Positions 51,422 to 61,324 are shown, numbered from the stretch's first letter. The stretch is 64,000 nucleotides of DNA from Acinetobacter venetianus RAG-1 = CIP 110063 (GCF_000368585.1 NZ_KB849559.1:1-64000), one strand, 5' to 3'. Notes: generated by a model from the sequence alone, not told the origin. Program-made: numbers and translations.

Positions 51422-51856
51422 ATGTCAAATACAGAATCTATCAAAATTTACCATAACCCTGCCTGTGGTACATCACGTAATACGTTGGGGCTGATTCGTA
51501 ATACAGGTGTAGAGCCGACAGTTATTGAGTATTTGCAAACGCCACCGTCTAAAGCAGAGCTTATTCAAATGATTCAAGATGCTGATTTGTCTGTGCGAGC
51601 TGCTATTCGCTGCAATGTTGATCCTTATCGTGATTTGAATTTAGAGCAAGAAGACTGGTCAGATGAGCAACTGATTGATTTTATGTTGCAGTATCCAATT
51701 TTGATCAATCGCCCATTTGTCGTGACTTCAGTTGGAACACGGTTATGCCGGCCATCTGAAATCGTATTGGATATTTTGCCGGTTGCTCAACAAGGGGTAT
51801 TCACCAAAGAAGATGGTGAGCAAGTGGTTGATGAAAATGGGCAGCGTATTCAATAA
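51422..51856 (+). CDS. arsC: Arsenate reductase, glutaredoxin-linked ArsC type
   Basis: A 144-residue thioredoxin-fold arsenate reductase: IKIYHNPACGTSRNTL carries the catalytic Cys, FVVTSVGTRLCRP includes the conserved Arg. This type (E. coli plasmid ArsC) uses glutathione/glutaredoxin as the donor. First gene of a five-gene ars operon, 29 bases before arsR. Confidence 0.95.
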   Translation: MSNTESIKIYHNPACGTSRNTLGLIRNTGVEPTVIEYLQTPPSKAELIQMIQDADLSVRAAIRCNVDPYRDLNLEQEDWSDEQLIDFMLQYPILINRPFVVTSVGTRLCRPSEIVLDILPVAQQGVFTKEDGEQVVDENGQRIQ

Positions 51857-51885
51857 AAAATGTATTAAAAAATAAGAGGCTTGAT

Positions 51886-52206
51886 ATGGATCAGGTGAGT
51901 TTTTTTAAATGTTTGGCTGATGAAACACGTCTCAGTATTGTCACCTTAGTGACTGAAAATAAAGAACTGTGCGTTTGTGATTTAACTGAAAAGCTGCAAC
52001 TCAGCCAACCGAAGATTTCGCGTCATCTTGCGCTATTGCGTTCTTCTGGATTGTTGCAAGATCGTCGTCAAGGGCAGTGGGTTTACTACAGTCTTTCGAC
52101 TCAATTACCTGCATGGTGTTACGAGATATTAAATGTCCTCGTACAGCATTCACCAAATCATTTAGCCACTTTGCCAGCATGTTCGACGCAAAGCTATTGT
52201 GAGTAA
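51886..52206 (+). CDS. arsR: ArsR-family transcriptional repressor
   Basis: A 106-residue winged-helix regulator. ELCVCDLTEKLQLSQPKISRHLALLRSSGLL includes the As(III)-sensing Cys pair ELCVCDL at the recognition helix and the recognition HTH. It probably represses the operon from the palindrome at 51378-51389 and releases it on arsenite or antimonite binding. A second Cys pair near the C-terminus is less clear. Confidence 0.95.
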   Translation: MDQVSFFKCLADETRLSIVTLVTENKELCVCDLTEKLQLSQPKISRHLALLRSSGLLQDRRQGQWVYYSLSTQLPAWCYEILNVLVQHSPNHLATLPACSTQSYCE

Positions 52207-52212
52207 AACATT

Positions 52213-52686
52213 ATGAAATTTCTGTTTTTGTGTACAGGCAACAGTTGCCGTAGCATTTTATCTGAAGTGTTATTCAATAGCCGAGCATCAGAAGGCTGGA
52301 AAGCATATAGCGCAGGCAGTAAACCTTCTGGGCAAGTCCATCCGTTAACGATTCAGACATTAGTAAGTTTAGGCCTTTCTACTGATGGCTTGTGGAGCAA
52401 AACGATAGACGATTGTGAGCAATATCAGCCTGATGTAGTGATTACTGTTTGTGATTCAGCAGCACAAGAAGCCTGTCCTTTATATCTAGGTGGAGCAATT
52501 AAAGCACATTGGGGATTGGCTGATCCTTCACATCTCGATGTTCCTAAAGATGAAAAGCTAAAAGCGTTCCGCGTGACGGTTGATCATATTAATCGTCGTT
52601 TAGATGCACTGTTTGACTTAAATACTGCTGCCATGACGCGAGCAGAATTGATCAATGCAATCAATCAAATTTCTCACATCGATTAA
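52213..52686 (+). CDS. arsC: Arsenate reductase, low-molecular-weight phosphatase (thioredoxin-linked) type
   Basis: A 157-residue LMW-PTP-fold protein. FLCTGNSCRSILSEVLFN is the P-loop (C-x5-R), and ITVCDSAAQEACP holds the partner cysteines used in the thioredoxin-dependent mechanism. It is a second, unrelated kind of ArsC in the same operon as the glutaredoxin-type one. It overlaps none of its neighbours; it starts 6 bases after arsR. Confidence 0.95.
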   Translation: MKFLFLCTGNSCRSILSEVLFNSRASEGWKAYSAGSKPSGQVHPLTIQTLVSLGLSTDGLWSKTIDDCEQYQPDVVITVCDSAAQEACPLYLGGAIKAHWGLADPSHLDVPKDEKLKAFRVTVDHINRRLDALFDLNTAAMTRAELINAINQISHID

Positions 52687-52698
52687 GCGGACACAGAT

Positions 52699-53745
52699 AT
52701 GGCTAAATCAGGTTTATCCTTTTTAGATCGAAACCTTACTCTGTGGATTTTTATCGCGATGGGTTTAGGTGTAGCAATTGGCGTATTTTTTCCTCAGGCA
52801 TCTATTGCACTTGATCAGATGAGTTATGACTCGGTCAATCTTCCAATTGCGATTGGACTGATTTTAATGATGTATCCACCGCTGGCGAAAGTTGACTATG
52901 CGACTTTGCCAGAAGTTTTTAAAGATAAAAAAACACTAACTTTATCTTTGGTACAAAACTGGATTATTGCACCTGTATTGATGTTCGCCTTGGCTATCGT
53001 ATTTCTACACAATTATCCAGAATATATGACAGGGTTAATTTTAATAGGGTTAGCGCGTTGTATTGCGATGGTATTGGTATGGAATGGCTTAGCATGTGGC
53101 GATAACCAATATGTCGCGGCTCTTGTTGCATTCAATAGTATTTTCCAGATTCTATTTTTTAGTACCTATGCTTGGTTATTCCTGACTTTTTTACCGCCAT
53201 ACTTTGGTATTGCTGGGCAAGTTATTCAAGTTGATTTCTGGACCATTACTCATGCGGTGTTGGTGTATTTAGGTATTCCATTTTTCCTTGGATTTATCAC
53301 ACGGTTTGTGTTGATAAGTGCAAAAGGAGCGGAATGGTATCAAACTCAATTCTTACCGAAAATTAGCCCATTAAGCTTAGCAGCATTACTTTTTACTATC
53401 GTTGCTATGTTTAGTCTTAAAGGTGCTGATGTAGTAAGCCTGCCGATGGATGTGCTGCGTATTGCGATTCCATTGACGATTTACTTTGTGGTGATGTTCT
53501 TTATTAGCTTTTTTATGAGTAAGTCGATGGGAAATAATTATCCACGAACAACGGCGATATCTTTTACGGCTGCTGGGAATAATTTTGAGTTGGCCCTTGC
53601 TGTTGCAATTGCAACATTTGGCTTGGCTTCGCCTGTGGCATTCACAACAGTCATAGGCCCTTTGGTTGAAGTACCTGTGCTGATTGCATTAGTTTCAGTT
53701 TCGCTTTGGTTAAAGAAGAAGTATTTTGCACATGAACACAATTGA
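52699..53745 (+). CDS. acr3: ACR3-family arsenite efflux permease
   Basis: A 348-residue polytopic permease with about ten helices that exports arsenite. [72 protein letters not shown] (with the conserved Cys) and [16 protein letters not shown] match ACR3 (not ArsB). It is in the operon between the second arsC and arsH; its last 14 bases overlap arsH. Confidence 0.95.
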   Translation: MAKSGLSFLDRNLTLWIFIAMGLGVAIGVFFPQASIALDQMSYDSVNLPIAIGLILMMYPPLAKVDYATLPEVFKDKKTLTLSLVQNWIIAPVLMFALAIVFLHNYPEYMTGLILIGLARCIAMVLVWNGLACGDNQYVAALVAFNSIFQILFFSTYAWLFLTFLPPYFGIAGQVIQVDFWTITHAVLVYLGIPFFLGFITRFVLISAKGAEWYQTQFLPKISPLSLAALLFTIVAMFSLKGADVVSLPMDVLRIAIPLTIYFVVMFFISFFMSKSMGNNYPRTTAISFTAAGNNFELALAVAIATFGLASPVAFTTVIGPLVEVPVLIALVSVSLWLKKKYFAHEHN

Positions 53746-54451
53746 TTCTAATCTGCCAAATTTGGATGTAGAGCTTTTAGCAAAACCTGCATTTAAACAA
53801 ATTCAGGCGGTAGAGCTTGATCATCCACCTCGTATTTTATTGCTTTATGGTTCTAATCGAGAGAGATCATACAGTCGTTTGGCTGTGTTGGAAGCTGGAC
53901 GTATCTTGCAATATCTAGGTGCTGAAGTGAAAATCTTTCACCCGAAAGGATTGCCATTGCCTGAAGATGCAGATTTAGAACATCCAAAAGTTAAAGAGTT
54001 ACATGAATTATTGTCGTGGTCTGAAGGCATGGTGTGGTGTTCGCCAGAACGTCATGGTTCGATGAGTTCAATTTTTAAGTCACAAATTGATTGGATTCCT
54101 CTGGCTGGCGGTGCAATTCGTGCAACGCAAGGAAAGACCTTGGCACTCATGCAGGTGAGTGGTGGTTCGCAGTCGTTTAATAGCGTGAATCAAATGCGTA
54201 TTTTAGGACGTTGGATGCGGATGATTACCATCCCAAATCAGTCGTCAATTCCAAAAGCATTTTTAGAGTTTGAAGAGGATGGCCGAATGAAACCATCTTC
54301 TTATTACGATCGAATCGTTGATGTGATGGAAGAGCTGTATAAATTTACTTTGTTGACGCGTGGGCAAAGCCTATATTTTACAGATCGCTATTCGGAGCGC
54401 AAAGAATCCGCTGAGGAACTGTCCAAGCGTGTCAATCAGCGTAGTTTGTAA
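53732..54451 (+). CDS. arsH: ArsH NADPH-dependent FMN reductase
   Basis: A 239-residue flavodoxin-fold protein that oxidises trivalent methyl- or organoarsenicals to the less toxic pentavalent form. [34 protein letters not shown] and [26 protein letters not shown] are family signatures. The ATG at 53732 overlaps the acr3 end by 14 bases. Last gene of the ars operon; two terminators follow. Confidence 0.95.
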   Translation: MNTIDSNLPNLDVELLAKPAFKQIQAVELDHPPRILLLYGSNRERSYSRLAVLEAGRILQYLGAEVKIFHPKGLPLPEDADLEHPKVKELHELLSWSEGMVWCSPERHGSMSSIFKSQIDWIPLAGGAIRATQGKTLALMQVSGGSQSFNSVNQMRILGRWMRMITIPNQSSIPKAFLEFEEDGRMKPSSYYDRIVDVMEELYKFTLLTRGQSLYFTDRYSERKESAEELSKRVNQRSL

Positions 54452-54463
54452 ATATCACTGTGA

Positions 54464-54494
54464 ATGGTTCAATAATGATTATTGAGCCATTTTT
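54464..54494 (+). terminator. Terminator after arsH (1)
   Basis: ATGGTTCAATAAT and ATTATTGAGCCAT pair with one wobble and are followed by TTTTT. Confidence 0.85.
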
Positions 54495-54496
54495 AA

Positions 54497-54533
54497 AAAA
54501 GCGGAAATCTTAAGTTAGGATTTCCGCTTTTAT
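54497..54533. terminator. Terminator between arsH and 54550 gene (2)
   Basis: AAAGCGGAAATC and GATTTCCGCTTT form a perfect 12-bp stem around TTAAGTTAG, with A/T tracts on both sides, serving the convergent genes. Confidence 0.88.
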
Positions 54534-54549
54534 TTTGTATTTCTCAGCG

Positions 54550-56061
54550 TTAGAGCTTTTCTCTGACCCAGCCATAAGCTGCTGCAAATGGCAGTGCAGT
54601 TCTCGCCAAATACGGCACATGCCACAAGCCGCCGTGATTAGCATTTTCCATGATCAGTTCGAGTGGATGGTCGAGTGGTCTTTCTGGATTTGCGGCACTT
54701 TCAGGATTATTTAAATCATGTATCCACAATGCAGCCATGATTGCATTGGTTGTTTCAGGACTAAATGTTTCCACATTAAATAAATCAGCGCCTGAAAAAG
54801 CAGCCTTCAGAATAGGATTCTTTGTGACGGAATGGGTTGTAGTTGATGGTGCGATATTAATCACCGCCTTTTGACCACGGGCACGTGCAGTAATTGCAAA
54901 CCATTGTTGTAATCTTTTCGCAAGGGCATAGTTCGGTCCTTGCTCGATCACCATACAATCTGATATTCCGTATTGTTGTCCATTATCAGAGGCGATTAAT
55001 TGTTCTGAATTGGCTTTAAAGAAGTTGGTGAGAGAAATTTTGTGAATAGATTTGGTCAGGACTTTCTCAAGCAAAGGGCGTTGTTTAACTTTTTGCTCAA
55101 TTGATTGCACCACCGATTTTGGAATCGCATAAATATCTGTTGGGGTCAGCATAAACATGATGCTGCTATCTGGTTTTTGCTGGCTTACCTGTTCCATGAT
55201 ACTAATCATGGCGATAGATACACGAACATGCTTTTCACCATCTAAATAGGCGATACCCGCGAGGTCTAGTGTTTCGCTAAATGTATTTAGCCAGTTGGCA
55301 ACTTCTGGGGTTTGGGTGAGCAAATTTGCCCCTAGTGTTTGTCCGCCATCGACAGTTTGGGTTTGTGGTGCAATTAAGGTTGCATTGCCTTGCTTCACCA
55401 CATTGGTGATTTTTTCCCAAATCGCAGTTTGCGGTAGATCAATTGCGATGATATTCGCACGCCATTTTGCTAGCCAACTTAAAGGACCTGCCTCTGAACC
55501 TGCACCAAACAGCACCATTGTCCGTTTAGATAAATCAAACCATTCAGGATGTTGTTGCAATAAACGTAAAGCCTGAGCATGGCTTGGTTCAATAACTTGT
55601 TGCTTTTCCCATAAATCAACTTGTTTTAATAGTTCAGCACCTTGTAATTTTTTCCCATGATAAGGAATGTACCAAGGTTCTACTTCGGGATTGCCAGTAC
55701 CTTGTAAGATAAAGTTTTCAAAAGGCTGTTCTTTAATATTTTGCATTGCATGATTTAATGCATCGCTGTTGCCATCACGATGGAAGCTAAATAATGCTTT
55801 AGCTGTATCCAGTCCATGTTGTGCAATTCGAGTCGGATTCTGAACAGACTGAATTCCTGCTTCAACCAATTCCTGAAAATAGACAGGATAGTTTTTGCGC
55901 CAGTTTTTTTCTGCAATCAGTTTGGATACATACGGTGAATCTACACTTCGTAGTGCTGAGGTCAGAATTTGTTTAGCAGTGTGAGTTGTACTTGGTGTCT
56001 TCTTTCCTGATGGAATTGGAAACTGTATACCATGATGATCAGATTGTGTTTTCTTGCTCAA
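54550..56061 (-). CDS. Rossmann-fold protein of unknown function
   Basis: A 503-residue protein I do not recognise. A Rossmann nucleotide-binding signature TMVLFGAGSEAGPLSWLAKWRANIIAIDLP lies near residues 180-210, and a second SDR-like region ITARARGQKAVINIAPSTTTHSVTKNPILKAAFSG near 390-425 contains Tyr/Lys-like candidates. The N-terminal 150 residues are helical and poorly conserved to my eye. It begins on its own and is convergent with ars. Perhaps a NAD(P)-dependent enzyme, but I cannot name a reaction. Confidence 0.75.
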   Translation of the reverse strand: MSKKTQSDHHGIQFPIPSGKKTPSTTHTAKQILTSALRSVDSPYVSKLIAEKNWRKNYPVYFQELVEAGIQSVQNPTRIAQHGLDTAKALFSFHRDGNSDALNHAMQNIKEQPFENFILQGTGNPEVEPWYIPYHGKKLQGAELLKQVDLWEKQQVIEPSHAQALRLLQQHPEWFDLSKRTMVLFGAGSEAGPLSWLAKWRANIIAIDLPQTAIWEKITNVVKQGNATLIAPQTQTVDGGQTLGANLLTQTPEVANWLNTFSETLDLAGIAYLDGEKHVRVSIAMISIMEQVSQQKPDSSIMFMLTPTDIYAIPKSVVQSIEQKVKQRPLLEKVLTKSIHKISLTNFFKANSEQLIASDNGQQYGISDCMVIEQGPNYALAKRLQQWFAITARARGQKAVINIAPSTTTHSVTKNPILKAAFSGADLFNVETFSPETTNAIMAALWIHDLNNPESAANPERPLDHPLELIMENANHGGLWHVPYLARTALPFAAAYGWVREKL

Positions 56062-56204
56062 TTCATTACTCCACTACATTTTCTATTCGTCATGTTCTAC
56101 ATCTTAGTAATTTGCAGGGAGAAAGGAGATGGCAAAAAGTTTATTAATCTCGCTAAACTGATATTTAATTGAAACTAGATATAAATTCCCTTTGTGTAAA
56201 AGCT

Positions 56205-56233
56205 AAATGCCTAATCAATCGTATTAGGCATTT
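56205..56233 (-). terminator. Hairpin after the carboxymuconolactone decarboxylase-like gene
   Basis: AAATGCCTAAT and ATTAGGCATTT form a perfect 11-bp stem downstream (minus strand) of the gene at 56270. Confidence 0.7.
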
Positions 56234-56269
56234 AACAAATGGCATTGGATTCGGTTGCTGTATCTAAGC

Positions 56270-56653
56270 TTAAGCTTGATACTCATTAATTACTTCCAGC
56301 GCTGCTCGGAAGGCTTCTTGAGTTGCTGGTGCGCCACAATAAGGTAAGCTATGTAACAAAACTTCCTGAATTTCCTCAACACTTGCACCGTTGTTTAGTG
56401 CGCCACGAATATGACCTTTCAACTCAGTTGGGCTTTTCAATGCCGTTAAAAATGCAATGGTGATGAGAGAGCGATATTTACGTGGTAATACACCTTCACG
56501 TTGCCATGTCGAACCCCAAGCATGTTCATTGATCCAGTCTTGTAAGGGCTGGGTAAACGGAACAGTATTGTCTTGTGCTCGTTTTACGAATGTCTCGCCC
56601 ATAACTTCGGTACGTACTTTCAATCCATTTTCATAATCTTGTTGTGACATCAT
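56270..56653 (-). CDS. Carboxymuconolactone decarboxylase-like protein (AhpD fold)
   Basis: A 127-residue AhpD-fold protein. LITIAFLTALKSPTELKGHIRGALNNGASVEEIQEVLLHSLPYCGAPATQEAFRAA follows the gamma-carboxymuconolactone decarboxylase (PcaC) pattern closely; the CxxC of AhpD peroxidase helpers is absent. It stands alone, without pca genes nearby, so the substrate is not evident. The first or second ATG may be used (tandem ATGs). Confidence 0.85.
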   Translation of the reverse strand: MMSQQDYENGLKVRTEVMGETFVKRAQDNTVPFTQPLQDWINEHAWGSTWQREGVLPRKYRSLITIAFLTALKSPTELKGHIRGALNNGASVEEIQEVLLHSLPYCGAPATQEAFRAALEVINEYQA

Positions 56654-56781
56654 TTTTCTCGTATAGGTTAAAGGGAAGTCGTTTATAAACTGTGCTTTAT
56701 AGTATCAAATGATTGTATTCGCGAAAGAGGTGGATCTGACTGAGGTGTTTGATTCGAGATCATCTTCGTTTTAGACAGGTT

Positions 56782-57657
56782 TCAATCCAGGTTTAAGTGA
56801 TCTAACGTCAATAGATTATCTAGCTCGAATGATATCGAGTATGGTCTGTCATTTAGATTAGAGTTAATAAATAAGGCATCATAGTTCAGTGTGCCTAATT
56901 TGCGCCGTAAGCGTTGTTTTGTTTCATTTGATGTCGTAAAAATCTCTAATACAATGATTAAGTTCTCGGGATCAATCGTAAATTTGATAGAAGCATTTCC
57001 ACTTGTTGCTTGTTTTAAAACATCTTCTTCAATAAGCAAATTCAATTTATTTCTTAATTCGACTAAGTATTTGCTTTCTTCTACATTCGGTTCAAAAATT
57101 GCTGCTTTATTGATGAGCTCCTCATATTTTTGATCATTTATTTTGTCAGTTAAAATTTCAACTTTATACAAATGATTAATTTGATCGGTGTTTGGATCTT
57201 CATTTTCCAAAAGTCCCTCGAGTTGAGCAATTGAATGCTCATCAATGGGTCTTATATTTTTACGGTATTCATCAGCAATGATCTTTGCATCCTTGACTGC
57301 TTTTTCAGCTCGATATCGTGCTTCAGCGAGGGGATCATTGTCTAATTGTTTGGTTAATTCCTTCGTGTCAGAATCCATCAAGTCCGATGGATTTTCATTG
57401 AGTGTGTGATCAACTGTATTGTCTTTTGGTTCAGCGTTGGTTGGATTTATCTTGTCTGTACGACTAGCAGAAACGATATTTTCTTTATGACTTTGAGATG
57501 CTTGAGGGAGTGGGATTAAAACTACTTTCATTTCTTTGGGAGTGTCTATTTTTATATAAAGTGCTGATTTTAATATGAATGATAGTAATAGGGCATGAAC
57601 CAGTATGCTAAAGAGAAACGAACGCTGTGAAATGTTGATTTGTTTTTGAATCCACAT
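56782..57657 (-). CDS. TonB-like energy transducer
   Basis: A 291-residue protein with an N-terminal membrane helix (about 13-34, SFLFSILVHALLLSFIL, with an in-helix His as in TonB) and a C-terminal domain near 215-285 in which SIKFTIDPENLIIVLEIFTTS reads like the TonB beta-sheet core. There is no Pro-rich linker; instead a charged helical region (about 60-210) with Asp/Glu/Lys. TonB family membership is inferred from architecture and position. It is the last gene of the operon, 32 bases after the receptor stop; no exbB/exbD is nearby. Confidence 0.65.
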   Translation of the reverse strand: MWIQKQINISQRSFLFSILVHALLLSFILKSALYIKIDTPKEMKVVLIPLPQASQSHKENIVSASRTDKINPTNAEPKDNTVDHTLNENPSDLMDSDTKELTKQLDNDPLAEARYRAEKAVKDAKIIADEYRKNIRPIDEHSIAQLEGLLENEDPNTDQINHLYKVEILTDKINDQKYEELINKAAIFEPNVEESKYLVELRNKLNLLIEEDVLKQATSGNASIKFTIDPENLIIVLEIFTTSNETKQRLRRKLGTLNYDALFINSNLNDRPYSISFELDNLLTLDHLNLD

Positions 57658-57689
57658 GATGTTCTCCTCCTTAGCATTTATTGCACCGA

Positions 57690-59807
57690 TCAGAATAAAT
57701 AGCGTAAGGTCATTCTGAGGTTTCTTCCCTCAGTGGGGTGAATATGCTTGTCATAAATACCCTCACGGTCGCTCGCATTTGGTGAGCATGCTGAATCACT
57801 GAGATCTTGGCGAGTACATGATGCATAGTAATATTCGATATCATTGGTTTTTTGGTCAAATACATTGAATAGTTCGAGTTGTGCTAGGAAGTTTTTATTA
57901 AACTGATAGCTGCCCTGCAAGTTGACCAAGGTTGATGAATTTGAACGAACTGAATTATCTTCAATCAGAGGGCGTGAGCCAAAGTAACGTAGGCGACCGC
58001 CAAAATTAAATTGATCATTTAGTTTATAAGTAAATCCAGCGGCTATCGTTTTTTCTATCGCACCAGGAATGTGATCTCCTTCAGCGCTTTTATTTTTAAA
58101 CCTTGCTTTTGACCAAGCGACATCTAGATCGATTATCCAAGCATCTGTTGGTTGATAGAATTGTGAAATCTCAATACCTTGTCGTTTACTCGGTCGACTG
58201 GCTTCTGTTGTACCTGCATCGCCGATAAAAACCAGCTCTGAATCGGAATCAAGTTGCCATAAAGCGATGGTTGATGTGAGTTCGGGTATAGTTTTTGCTC
58301 TTAATCCTAACTCTGAGTTGATTGTTCTTACTAATGGTGAAACGGGAAGAGTAGGGCTTAAATAGTTACTATCTCGAGGGTCAATGTTTAGGCGAGTTGT
58401 TGTTCCTCTTGCATCATTGCTATGAAAGCCATAGGCATAATTAATGTAATACTCAATATTATCCCATGGCCCTAAGATGATACTCATTTTAGGACTGAAA
58501 ATATGATCAGTTTTATGACCACTATTTTCTTTATTATCAGAATTTACATCGAAAGAGTAGAAGTCGCCACGAACGCCTAAAATCGTTTTTAACCAAGGTT
58601 GCCATGTCGTTTGATTTTGTCCCCATAAGCCAATAGACCATTGGCGAACATCATCATTTCTGATGGTATTGAAACGCTGCCGATTTTCTGTCTGGTAAAG
58701 ACCTAGGTTATTAATATAATCATATCTTATAGATGCTCCAAACGAGTTCAAAAGTTCTTTATTTGATAACTCACTCAATAAGCCTTTTTGAAATTTAAGT
58801 CCAAGCATGGTTCGCTCTTCTGCCTGTTCAAACTGATCACCACGGATAGGATCATTTAGAAAATAACTAAAATCAGAAAACAGATTTAACTTGTTGTATA
58901 TGGCATAAGAGGAAAGTGTAGAGTACTTGGTTTTTTCATAATTTTTAGCATTATACCAAAGCGCAGTACGAGAAGATTTACCCCCATCACTGTGATTTAA
59001 GCTATCAAAACGATTAAGTTCGCCATTTTGAATAAGCCGTTCTGGAATTTGATCAGTGGCATCCCATCGTGCTTGATAATGTTGGAAACCGATTGATTGA
59101 TTTTTATTATGATCACCCGTGAAATATTTTAAGAATACATTTTGTTTTGACAGATTTTCAGGATTCACCCATGGTCCGTCACTATTGATATTTTCAACTG
59201 CACCAATTAATTCCCAATCATTAAGAACTAAGTTTCCAGCGGCTAAAAATCTAAGTAAATTGTGATTACCTATAGTCACTTGTGCATAGGGGTTATCTAG
59301 AGAATGGATACTCGAAATTTTTGCTGTACCTGCTGATGCAAAATCACCATCATCAATCGACACAGCTCCTTTGTGATATTGAATCGATTCAATCAGTTCT
59401 GGAATCAGGAAATTTAAGTCTGTGTAACCTTGACCATGTGCATGACTCACCATATTAATTGGTTGCTCATCAAACGATGTAGCAAAGTCAGTTCCATGAT
59501 CTAAGTTAAATCCCCTTAAAAAGTATTGATTTGCCTTACCACTGCCACTGTGCTGAGTCACAATAACCCCGGGAATCGTCTCAAGAACCTCTGCTGGACG
59601 TGATAAAGGTCGAGTTTCAATTTGTTCTTTTGATATTGTTCCTTGAGATGAAGTAAATGCCACGCCAAAGGAACTATCAGCATTTGATGATGCTGTGATT
59701 TTAATAGTTGGAAGCGTTGATGTCAGTTCACCGCCAGCATGCGTTATTTGGCTCAAATAGAAATGACTACTACTGATCAACAAACAATACAAAATTCTTT
59801 TTTTCAT
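57690..59807 (-). CDS. TonB-dependent outer membrane receptor
   Basis: A 705-residue receptor: signal peptide (about 1-24), TonB box likely in STLPTIKITAS, plug domain with RPAEVLETIPGVIVTQHSGSGKANQYFLRGFNLDHGTDFATSFDEQPINMVSHAHGQGYTDLNFLIPELI, then a 22-strand barrel ending in LRMTLRYLF (terminal Phe). The plug type RGFNLDHGTDFA...HGQGYTDLNFLIPE marks a distinct subgroup of receptors of unknown ligand. It lies between the TPR and TonB-like genes in the operon. Confidence 0.93.
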   Translation of the reverse strand: MKKRILYCLLISSSHFYLSQITHAGGELTSTLPTIKITASSNADSSFGVAFTSSQGTISKEQIETRPLSRPAEVLETIPGVIVTQHSGSGKANQYFLRGFNLDHGTDFATSFDEQPINMVSHAHGQGYTDLNFLIPELIESIQYHKGAVSIDDGDFASAGTAKISSIHSLDNPYAQVTIGNHNLLRFLAAGNLVLNDWELIGAVENINSDGPWVNPENLSKQNVFLKYFTGDHNKNQSIGFQHYQARWDATDQIPERLIQNGELNRFDSLNHSDGGKSSRTALWYNAKNYEKTKYSTLSSYAIYNKLNLFSDFSYFLNDPIRGDQFEQAEERTMLGLKFQKGLLSELSNKELLNSFGASIRYDYINNLGLYQTENRQRFNTIRNDDVRQWSIGLWGQNQTTWQPWLKTILGVRGDFYSFDVNSDNKENSGHKTDHIFSPKMSIILGPWDNIEYYINYAYGFHSNDARGTTTRLNIDPRDSNYLSPTLPVSPLVRTINSELGLRAKTIPELTSTIALWQLDSDSELVFIGDAGTTEASRPSKRQGIEISQFYQPTDAWIIDLDVAWSKARFKNKSAEGDHIPGAIEKTIAAGFTYKLNDQFNFGGRLRYFGSRPLIEDNSVRSNSSTLVNLQGSYQFNKNFLAQLELFNVFDQKTNDIEYYYASCTRQDLSDSACSPNASDREGIYDKHIHPTEGRNLRMTLRYLF

Positions 59808-59897
59808 TTTTATTCCATATATTTTATAAATTGTCTTTATTTCTAGAACATCAAAATACGATAAGTTTATGCTTTCAGTTATTTATCGAATTTAGAT

Positions 59898-61019
59898 TCA
59901 TAGTTGCTTTAACATCTGTTTTAATTTTTGAATATAGGTGGGATTTTGATAGCCTGTTGCATCGCTCCAATTTAATAATTTTTCAGTGCTTGCACGATTG
60001 TTGCTGGCGAGAGCAAGGGCCGCATAGACTTCAAAATCATCATTTTCTTTTTGCATATTCCAGTTTTTTGCCGCGATATCTAAGCCTTCATCATATTTTT
60101 TGGAGATCCATAGATATTGAGCTTGTTCTCTGAGATGAATGTGATCCTTATGGTCGAGCAAGCTTTGAACGCGTTGTGTCAGTTCATGGAGATCATTTTT
60201 TGCAAGCGGATCATTCAGTTTTTGTTTGCTTAGGATGATTCGATACAATGCACCATCGTGATAACGATAAGGCGTGAGAATTTTGATTGCGGTTGGATAT
60301 TCTTGTTGAGCAATATACCAATTAGATTTGGCGAGTGTATTGGGTAAATTATCTACAGTAAGTAGTTGAAGCGATTGGCTAGCGAGAGTTTGATCATTAA
60401 ACCGAGTGGCTACTTCAAGCATGATATTGCCTAACCACTGTTGGTCATTTTTATTCAGTCGTTGCGCTAACTGAAGAAGTTCATCGATTCTCGGTTGGAT
60501 TTCAGTAATATTCTTTGTCATGGCGTCGACTTGTAGCTGACAACCAACTTGATAAAGTTTTACATCTTGTTGATTTAATTGATTACATAATTTTAGAGAT
60601 TGATTAAATTGCCCTTGTAATCTGTAGATGTTTGCAAGCTGCAAAATAGCATCGTAATTTTTAGGGTCTTTTTCCAGAATTTTATTTAATATCGTTTCTG
60701 CACGACTAAACTCATGGTTTGCTTGTGCAAGCCGAGTTTGCAGTAATTGATTTTCAATGTCTGAAGGGTTGTGACTCGATTTCATAAGCTCTTCAGCTTG
60801 CTCTAGAAAAGCGCCATCACCTTTTGAATATGCTTTTTCTAGCAGCACATTAACAATCTGATTTCTAAGTTCATCGTTGTGATTATTTTTCAATAAGACA
60901 GAATAATTTGAATCTTCTGATGTGTCCGATGCGTGTTCATGATGATGCTTTGGATGAGCTAAAGCCGTGCTCAAGTAAAATACCGCAATCGTGGAAATGG
61001 TTAGCTGGCGAATTAACAT
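59898..61019 (-). CDS. Exported His-rich TPR protein
   Basis: A 373-residue exported protein with signal peptide (about 1-21, ending ALA) and a His cluster HPKHHHEHASD right after cleavage, able to bind metal in principle. The rest is tetratricopeptide-like helical repeats (FSRAETILNKILEKDPKNYDAILQLANIYRLQGQFNQSLKLCNQL at about 120-165, more later). Typical of a periplasmic scaffold. It follows the small lipoprotein in the operon with a hairpin between. Confidence 0.85.
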   Translation of the reverse strand: MLIRQLTISTIAVFYLSTALAHPKHHHEHASDTSEDSNYSVLLKNNHNDELRNQIVNVLLEKAYSKGDGAFLEQAEELMKSSHNPSDIENQLLQTRLAQANHEFSRAETILNKILEKDPKNYDAILQLANIYRLQGQFNQSLKLCNQLNQQDVKLYQVGCQLQVDAMTKNITEIQPRIDELLQLAQRLNKNDQQWLGNIMLEVATRFNDQTLASQSLQLLTVDNLPNTLAKSNWYIAQQEYPTAIKILTPYRYHDGALYRIILSKQKLNDPLAKNDLHELTQRVQSLLDHKDHIHLREQAQYLWISKKYDEGLDIAAKNWNMQKENDDFEVYAALALASNNRASTEKLLNWSDATGYQNPTYIQKLKQMLKQL

Positions 61020-61036
61020 TTATAACTCCCATAAAG

Positions 61037-61063
61037 ACCCTTAGCAAAAAATTGCCAAGGGCC
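61037..61063 (-). terminator. Weak hairpin between lipoprotein and TPR genes
   Basis: On the minus strand CCCTTGGCAA and TTGCTAAGGG pair with one mismatch around TTTT. It may attenuate transcription into the downstream TPR-receptor-TonB genes. Confidence 0.5.
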
Positions 61064-61069
61064 TTCATC

Positions 61070-61309
61070 TTAAAATTTCACTGAAATAGGCTCTGCTTTG
61101 TTATCTATAGGAGATTCTGAAATCTCGCCAAGACTTTTAGGTTCAGCCTGTTCAAAGTTTCTTTGAGGTTGATTGGTCAATGACAACGTCTCTTTTAGTA
61201 CGGGGTCATTTTTAGATTGGTTGTTATTATTCGGCTTGGAATTATTATCATCACCGCCACATCCACTTAATCCGATACCAACCATGAACAACAAAATAAA
61301 TTTTCTCAT
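61070..61309 (-). CDS. Small lipoprotein
   Basis: A 79-residue predicted lipoprotein: signal peptide with lipobox LSGC (Cys17), GGDD then an Asn-rich linker and a short hydrophilic tail. No domain. It follows the DUF4331 gene by 15 bases. Perhaps a small structural partner of the operon. Confidence 0.8.
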   Translation of the reverse strand: MRKFILLFMVGIGLSGCGGDDNNSKPNNNNQSKNDPVLKETLSLTNQPQRNFEQAEPKSLGEISESPIDNKAEPISVKF

Positions 61310-61324
61310 GGTGACTACTCCTCA

